A stretch of 64,000 nucleotides of DNA from Enterococcus sp. CSURQ0835 (GTDB lineage: Bacteria > Bacillota > Bacilli > Lactobacillales > Enterococcaceae): positions 42,488-106,487 of the forward strand of contig NZ_CACSLH010000007.1 of NCBI RefSeq assembly GCF_902706605.1, read 5' to 3'. Both the position numbers and the translations under genes were made by a program. Shown here piece by piece: positions 59,877 to 64,000 of this stretch. The notes under the pieces are model-generated. The model was not told the DNA's origin, did not search any database, and saw nothing but the letters and a program-made list of their open reading frames with translations. Each line of letters opens with the position of its first letter. Position 1 is the stretch's first letter.

Positions 59877-60635
59877 ATGGCCGATAAAATCATCACCTCA
59901 AAAGATTTACATTTATATTATGGAAAAAAAGAAGCGTTGAAAGGGATCAACTTAGAATTTGAAAAAGGGGAGATTACCGCGATGATCGGTCCTTCCGGTT
60001 GTGGGAAATCGACTTTTTTACGCTGTTTGAATCGCATGAATGATCTGATTCCGGATGTCACGATCACCGGTAGCGTCATGTATAAAGATCGTGATATTTA
60101 TAGTCCGCGCACGGATACGGTGGAATTGCGCAAAGAAATCGGGATGGTCTTTCAGCAACCGAATCCATTTCCGTTTTCGATTTACGAAAATATCATTTAT
60201 GGGTTAAAATTGAAAGGTGAGAAAGATAAAGCGAAATTAGATCAAGTCGTCGAAGAAAGTTTGAAAGCTGCTTCCGTCTGGAATGATGTCAAAGATAAAT
60301 TGCATCAAAGTGCGTTGTCATTATCTGGTGGTCAGCAACAACGAGTCTGCATCGCGCGGGTGTTAGCGGTCAATCCTGAGATCATTTTAATGGATGAACC
60401 GACCAGTGCATTAGATCCGGTGTCGACAGGGAAGATCGAAAACATGTTGTTGGAGTTAAAAGAGGATTATACGATCATCATCGTGACCCATAACATGTCA
60501 CAAGCTTCGCGGATCTCTGATAAGACAGCTTTCTTTTTACAAGGGGAATTGATTGAATTTGATAACACGAAAAAAATCTTTTTAGACCCAGCAAGACAAG
60601 AAACTGAAGATTATATCTCAGGAAAATTTGGTTAG
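59877..60635 (+). CDS. pstB2: Phosphate ABC transporter ATPase PstB (second copy)
   Basis: A 252-residue ATPase closely similar to pstB1. Walker [10 protein letters not shown], signature [14 protein letters not shown], Walker [17 protein letters not shown] at 59877 has ATGGAGG upstream; a longer in-frame reading from 59772 overlaps pstB1 and is rejected. Which copy powers uptake under given conditions is unknown. Confidence 0.95.
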   Translation: MADKIITSKDLHLYYGKKEALKGINLEFEKGEITAMIGPSGCGKSTFLRCLNRMNDLIPDVTITGSVMYKDRDIYSPRTDTVELRKEIGMVFQQPNPFPFSIYENIIYGLKLKGEKDKAKLDQVVEESLKAASVWNDVKDKLHQSALSLSGGQQQRVCIARVLAVNPEIILMDEPTSALDPVSTGKIENMLLELKEDYTIIIVTHNMSQASRISDKTAFFLQGELIEFDNTKKIFLDPARQETEDYISGKFG

Positions 60636-60645
60636 GAGGTTCCGC

Positions 60646-61323
60646 ATGTTACGGACACAATTTGAAGAAGAGTTGTTAAATCTACACAATCAATTTTATG
60701 AAATGGGCATGATGGTCTCCAGCGCGGTCCACAAATCCGTCCGCTCATACATTGACCACGATAAAGTATTAGCTCAAGAAGTGATCGATCACGATGTCGA
60801 GATCAATGATATGGAAGTCAAGCTTGAAAAGAAAAGCTTTGAGATGATCGCGCTGCAACAACCGGTCACGACCGATCTGCGGACGATCATCACGATCATG
60901 AAAGCCAGCTCGGATTTGGAACGGATGGGGGATCACGCGGTTTCTGTCGCAAAATCCACGATTCGCCTAAAAGGTCTGCCCCGGATCTCAGAAGTTGAAA
61001 AAGTGATCTCTGATATGTCAGATTACGTGAAAAAAATGGTGGATAACGTGCTGGTGGCCTACGTTAAAACCGATGAAAAAGATGCGCGCATGATCGCGTT
61101 GATGGATGAAGAAGTCAACGATTATTTCCAACAGATTTACGATATGACGACAAATACGATGGAACACGAGCCTGATACGATCATCAGCGGGACTGATTAC
61201 TTGCACGTTGCTAGTTATTTGGAACGCATTGGCGATTATGTGACGAATATCTGTGAATGGATCGTCTATCTAGCTACCGGTAAGATCACCGAATTAAACA
61301 GCAATCGTAATGAAAAATTTTAA
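60646..61323 (+). CDS. phoU: Phosphate uptake regulator PhoU
   Basis: A 225-residue protein of two three-helix PhoU repeats with the metal motif region (DHAVSVAKS and then ERIGDYVTNICEW). It links Pst transport to the PhoR-PhoP signal and prevents excess phosphate uptake. ATG at 60646 has AGGAGG; last gene of the operon. No phoPR genes are in the window. Confidence 0.94.
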   Translation: MLRTQFEEELLNLHNQFYEMGMMVSSAVHKSVRSYIDHDKVLAQEVIDHDVEINDMEVKLEKKSFEMIALQQPVTTDLRTIITIMKASSDLERMGDHAVSVAKSTIRLKGLPRISEVEKVISDMSDYVKKMVDNVLVAYVKTDEKDARMIALMDEEVNDYFQQIYDMTTNTMEHEPDTIISGTDYLHVASYLERIGDYVTNICEWIVYLATGKITELNSNRNEKF

Positions 61324-61362
61324 GCGTAGCTGGATGTGAAACGAGCCGCTAATACTAAATTC

Positions 61363-61409
61363 AAAAAGCCGATTGGAATGCTAAACGCAGCTTTCCAATC
61401 GGTTTTTTT
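61363..61409 (+). terminator. Terminator of the pst-phoU operon
   Basis: AAAAAGCCGATTGGAA (61363-61378) pairs with TTCCAATCGGTTTTTTT (61393-61409). Confidence 0.92.
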
Positions 61410-61511
61410 GCCTGGAGGAGGTAAGCCGGCGAGAAATTTCTTTCCTCTAAGACAGCGCGGACAGCGCGAATTTGCTTGTAATCACAGTCCGTCATTCGTC
61501 CTAAAAAAGAT

Positions 61512-61554
61512 ACTCCTTTAGTCCTATGACAAAATCATAAAAACATTGCATAAT
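61512..61554 (+). promoter_or_regulatory. liaXYZ promoter with a possible LiaR site
   Basis: ATGACA (61526-61531), 17 bases, CATAAT (61549-61554). Directly upstream, ACT-N5-AGT at 61512-61522 forms the kind of inverted half-sites bound by LiaR/VraR regulators; the placement before a weak -35 suits an activator. The identification of the site is tentative. Confidence 0.45.
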
Positions 61555-61601
61555 AGTAAATGTAAACAGGAACGATACTCATTGCTAAGGAGGCAATTTC
61601 T

Positions 61602-63161
61602 ATGAATGAACGACAACGAATTTTAGAATTAGTGAAAAAAGGTATCCTATCGACCGAAGAAGGTTTGGATCTGTTAGAAAGTATGGCTCAAGCAAAAGAT
61701 GAAGCCCAATTGAAAAAAGCCGCGGACAAAGTGGATTCATATCATAAAGAACAAGACAAAGCTGCTCATTTAGTTGATGAATGGGAAAATAAAGCAGCTG
61801 ATGATGAAACAAAGTCTGATCAGCCAACTAAAGAAGATGAGCTAGCCGATTTGGAAAATTATTTTGCGGATTTAGCTTCTGAAGCGAATAAAATCTCCGT
61901 TCACATTGACGCGACGAATTTAGCGAAAAAAGAATTGGAAGCTAGTCTAGCGGAAAAAAAGGAAAACTTGATGGAATTGGATACGAAGGAAGAATTGGGA
62001 ACTTTATCCGAAGAAGACGAAGCGATCCGTTCCAGTGTTGAAGCTGAGATCAAAAGTTTAGAACAACAGATCTTAGAACAAGCTGAAGAAGTGGCAGAAC
62101 AAGAAGCAAAATTAGCGCAGATCAAACAAGATCAAAAACAAAAACCCGGGCAACGAAATTATTTCGATTTGCCAGATGATTTGAAAGATCAAGCGACTGA
62201 AACATTTACTCAAGTCGGAGAAAAGTTGGGCGAAGCAGGTCTGCAACTAGGCCGACTAGCGAAAAAAACTTTCAAGAGTGTGTCTGAAACCGTTGAAAAC
62301 AATGTGGACTGGAAAGATATCAATTTGAAAGTCCCCGGTGTTGCGACGACGAAATTTGAACATCAATTCGTCTACACCGATGTTGCACCAACCTTGATCG
62401 ATGTGAAGCTAGCTAACGGAAAAGTCACGTTTAATCTTTGGGATGAAGACAAGATCCAAGTCGATGCCAAGGTCAAATTGTATGGCAAGATGAATGAAGA
62501 AACACCATTTGATTCTTTAATGGCACGCAGCCAGATTGAAGTCAATGATGATCATATCTCATTCCAATTGCCAAACAAACGGGTCAACGCTGATTTAACT
62601 TTCAACTTACCACGGCGGACGTATGATCACGTGGCGGTCAAATTATTGAATGGCCACTTGGATGTCAATAATTTAGAAGCGAAAGATGTCTACGCGAAAA
62701 CGACTAACGGCAATATTTGGTTGAAACAAATCAACGCGACGATGGTGGAGATCGAAGGCGTCAACGGCAATATCGCTATCGATAATGGCAAGATTTTAGA
62801 TTCGATTATTGAAACGGTGAATGGTACAATTACGTTGAAAGCCGACATTGAAAATTATGGGATCTCGCTGATCAACGGAGATATCAAGATCACTGCTGGC
62901 CACGCGGATGTGAAAAAGATCAAAGCAAGCTCAGTCAACGGAAACGTCAAAGTCGCACTACCGACTGAGATCGGGTTAGAAGCGATCGCCAAAACAAACT
63001 TTGGTAGCATCAACCAACGCATGAATGATTATGAAGTTGTTCGCGAAAAAACGGACAAGACAAATCGTTTATTACAATTCAGACGGACAGCTGATGAGAT
63101 GATCCAAGTCGATGTCTCCACGACTAGCGGCAGTATTTTCTTGAAAGATTTTGACAAATAA
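61602..63161 (+). CDS. liaX: LiaX-type envelope-stress protein (coiled coil plus DUF4097)
   Basis: A 519-residue protein with the LiaX layout: an N-terminal helical and coiled-coil part (about 1-190, starting NERQRILELVKKGILSTEEG, rich in Glu and Lys) and a C-terminal DUF4097 beta-helix (about 250-517) with repeated NG(N/T)I turns (VNGNIAIDNGK, TVNGTITLKA, SSVNGNVKVAL). In E. faecalis LiaX senses daptomycin and antimicrobial peptides and controls membrane remodelling with LiaFSR. No signal peptide is visible. ATG at 61602 has AAGGAGG. Operon with liaY and liaZ. Confidence 0.9.
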   Translation: MNERQRILELVKKGILSTEEGLDLLESMAQAKDEAQLKKAADKVDSYHKEQDKAAHLVDEWENKAADDETKSDQPTKEDELADLENYFADLASEANKISVHIDATNLAKKELEASLAEKKENLMELDTKEELGTLSEEDEAIRSSVEAEIKSLEQQILEQAEEVAEQEAKLAQIKQDQKQKPGQRNYFDLPDDLKDQATETFTQVGEKLGEAGLQLGRLAKKTFKSVSETVENNVDWKDINLKVPGVATTKFEHQFVYTDVAPTLIDVKLANGKVTFNLWDEDKIQVDAKVKLYGKMNEETPFDSLMARSQIEVNDDHISFQLPNKRVNADLTFNLPRRTYDHVAVKLLNGHLDVNNLEAKDVYAKTTNGNIWLKQINATMVEIEGVNGNIAIDNGKILDSIIETVNGTITLKADIENYGISLINGDIKITAGHADVKKIKASSVNGNVKVALPTEIGLEAIAKTNFGSINQRMNDYEVVREKTDKTNRLLQFRRTADEMIQVDVSTTSGSIFLKDFDK

Positions 63162-63187
63162 TGAATAATAGAAAGGGAAGATCTAGA

Positions 63188-63496
63188 ATGGGAAAAAAAT
63201 TAACGAAGTCAAGTACGAACGTGGTTTTGACCGGGACTTTGGCGGGGATCGCTGAATATTTCGGGATCGACCCAACGATCGTTCGCGTGATCTATGTCTT
63301 CTTGAGTTTCTTCTTTATCGGGGCGCCAGTTTTGTTATATATTTTACTTGCGATCGTAATTCCGCGGGGACCACGGAACGCCGACCGTTACGGACACAAC
63401 AATCCGTATTACGGCCGTAACAATAATTGGAACGAACCAAAAAGAGAACGCAAAAAAGCAGATAAAATCGATGATGATGACTGGAGCGATTTCTAA
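63188..63496 (+). CDS. liaY: LiaY-type PspC-domain membrane protein
   Basis: A 102-residue protein. The PspC domain (about 5-58) has LAGIAEYFGIDPTIVRVIYV and one or two membrane helices ending LAIVIPRGPR; an Asn/Arg- and Asp-rich cytoplasmic tail follows. ATG at 63188 has AAGGGAAG eight bases upstream; an in-frame ATG at 63161 overlaps the liaX stop and lacks a site. In enterococci LiaY links LiaX to cell-envelope remodelling and to Cls. Confidence 0.88.
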   Translation: MGKKLTKSSTNVVLTGTLAGIAEYFGIDPTIVRVIYVFLSFFFIGAPVLLYILLAIVIPRGPRNADRYGHNNPYYGRNNNWNEPKRERKKADKIDDDDWSDF

Positions 63497-63858
63497 TGAC
63501 TTACTTACAGCGCTTAATAGCTAACACACTGATCTTTATTTCAATGTCGGTGCTCTTGCCTACGCATGTGATCGTGGCAAGTCTTTGGATGGCTGTGGTG
63601 GCAAGTTTTGTCTTATCCATTTTGAATATGTTAGTCAAACCGGTGTTGACACTTTTGTCACTGCCGCTAAACTTATTGACGTTTGGATTATTCAGCTTTG
63701 TCATCAGCGCTGGAATGTTGCAGCTGACCTCATGGATCGTCGGCAGTCAGAATTTTGGCTTTTCTAGTTTTTCGGTTTCCATCATGGTGGCAATCGTGAT
63801 GGCGATCGTCAACATGATCGTTTCAGAGCATAATATCGATAAATATACGGACGGCTGA
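63496..63858 (+). CDS. liaZ: LiaZ-type phage-holin-family membrane protein
   Basis: A 120-residue protein of the holin superfamily IV (PF04020) with four membrane helices. The typical segment LNMLVKPVLTLLSLPLNLLT is present. It is third in the liaXYZ order and starts in the liaY stop codon (TAATG). The gene is not phage-derived in this context. Confidence 0.88.
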   Translation: MTYLQRLIANTLIFISMSVLLPTHVIVASLWMAVVASFVLSILNMLVKPVLTLLSLPLNLLTFGLFSFVISAGMLQLTSWIVGSQNFGFSSFSVSIMVAIVMAIVNMIVSEHNIDKYTDG

Positions 63859-63879
63859 TAGTCGTTCGTATTTTTTTTT
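63845..63879 (+). terminator. Terminator of liaXYZ
   Basis: ATACGGACGGC (63845-63855) pairs with GTCGTTCGTAT (63861-63871), followed by a T run. The liaZ stop codon is in the loop. Confidence 0.85.
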
Positions 63880-63893
63880 TGTATGATTTGAAA

Positions 63894-64000
63894 ACCACCT
63901 GCTATGCGGGTGGTTCCAAAAAGCTTTTAGCGTGGTATCAAAAAAGCCTCCCAAAATGATAAGATAATGCTGGTTGACCGACCGCATCACTATCAGATTA
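63894..64000. mobile_element. Possible edge of an IS200/IS605-like element
   Basis: AACCACCTGC (63895-63904) pairs with GCGGGTGGTT (63908-63917) around TAT. It is not followed by a T run, unlike the terminators in this window. Strong subterminal hairpins of this kind mark ends of IS200/IS605 elements. No transposase is visible before the window ends; an ATG at 63967 is open to the edge but lacks a ribosome-binding site. Confidence 0.3.

Noticed and set aside
63967..64000. Start of a gene at the right edge
   Set aside because: The frame is open but only 11 codons are visible, and there is no Shine-Dalgarno sequence upstream.

Overview
The window is chromosomal DNA from a low-GC Gram-positive coccus of the Lactobacillales, most likely Enterococcus or a close relative. 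The best markers are a LiaX/LiaY/LiaZ-type operon at the right end, an F-ATPase operon in the order a-c-b-delta-alpha-gamma-beta-epsilon followed by a ywzB-like gene and murA, the rpoY-rnjA pair, and the comFA-comFC-hpf-secA-prfB-ftsE-ftsX order. Strong Shine-Dalgarno sequences, TTG and GTG starts and extended -10 promoters fit the same group. I could not run database searches, so the genus is an inference. Almost everything looks like core chromosome. I see no prophage, CRISPR array or complete insertion sequence; only the last ~110 bases may be the edge of an IS200/IS605-like element.

Layout. 1-4.4 kb: HAD phosphatase tail, radC, a cold-shock gene, a TetR regulator, then rnjA and rpoY on the minus strand. 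4.8-13.2 kb: a heterodimeric ABC exporter with one degenerate ATP site, a YjeM-like amino-acid antiporter with an M29 aminopeptidase under a likely CcpA (cre) site, a gamma-carbonic-anhydrase-like protein and a YjdI/YjdJ-like pair. 13.3-17.3 kb: secG, carboxylesterase, rnr and smpB (secretion and RNA quality control). 17.6-27 kb: the F-ATPase operon with a terminator-like hairpin after atpE, then a ywzB-like gene, murA, epuA, yidD and a GNAT gene. 27-32.5 kb: branched-chain amino-acid importer livJHMGF plus a CBS-ACT protein, with a CodY-like box at the promoter. 32.5-36.5 kb, minus strand: metF, a separate MetH reactivation protein and a MetH lacking that domain, all overlapping by four bases. 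36.5-38.7 kb: DUF2969 protein, tRNA-Tyr, tRNA-Gln, a small basic protein and a secreted glucosaminidase. 38.8-44.8 kb: a TetR gene divergent from a 1418-residue radical-dehydratase-activase-like protein, then an apparently autoregulated GntR gene. 44.8-54.4 kb: yigZ, a DUF7662-like gene, comFA (frameshifted at a T7 run), comFC, hpf, secA, prfB (with its programmed +1 frameshift), ftsE and ftsX. 54.5-61.3 kb: cardiolipin synthase and the pst-phoU phosphate operon with a PhoP-box-like repeat. 61.6-63.9 kb: liaXYZ.

How the genes work together. Many genes serve the cell envelope (murA, glucosaminidase, cls, liaXYZ, ftsEX, secA, secG, yidD) or nutrient uptake matched to nutrient-sensing regulators (CodY/liv, PhoP/pst, CcpA/yjeM). 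The least explained unit is the 1418-residue tandem activase at 39.6-43.9 kb with its divergent TetR gene and a 12-bp perfect palindrome between them. The most testable sequence oddities are the comFA slip site, the hairpin between atpE and atpF, a promoter-hairpin-T-run cassette before the ywzB-like gene, and a radC ribosome-binding site buried in the upstream terminator stem.
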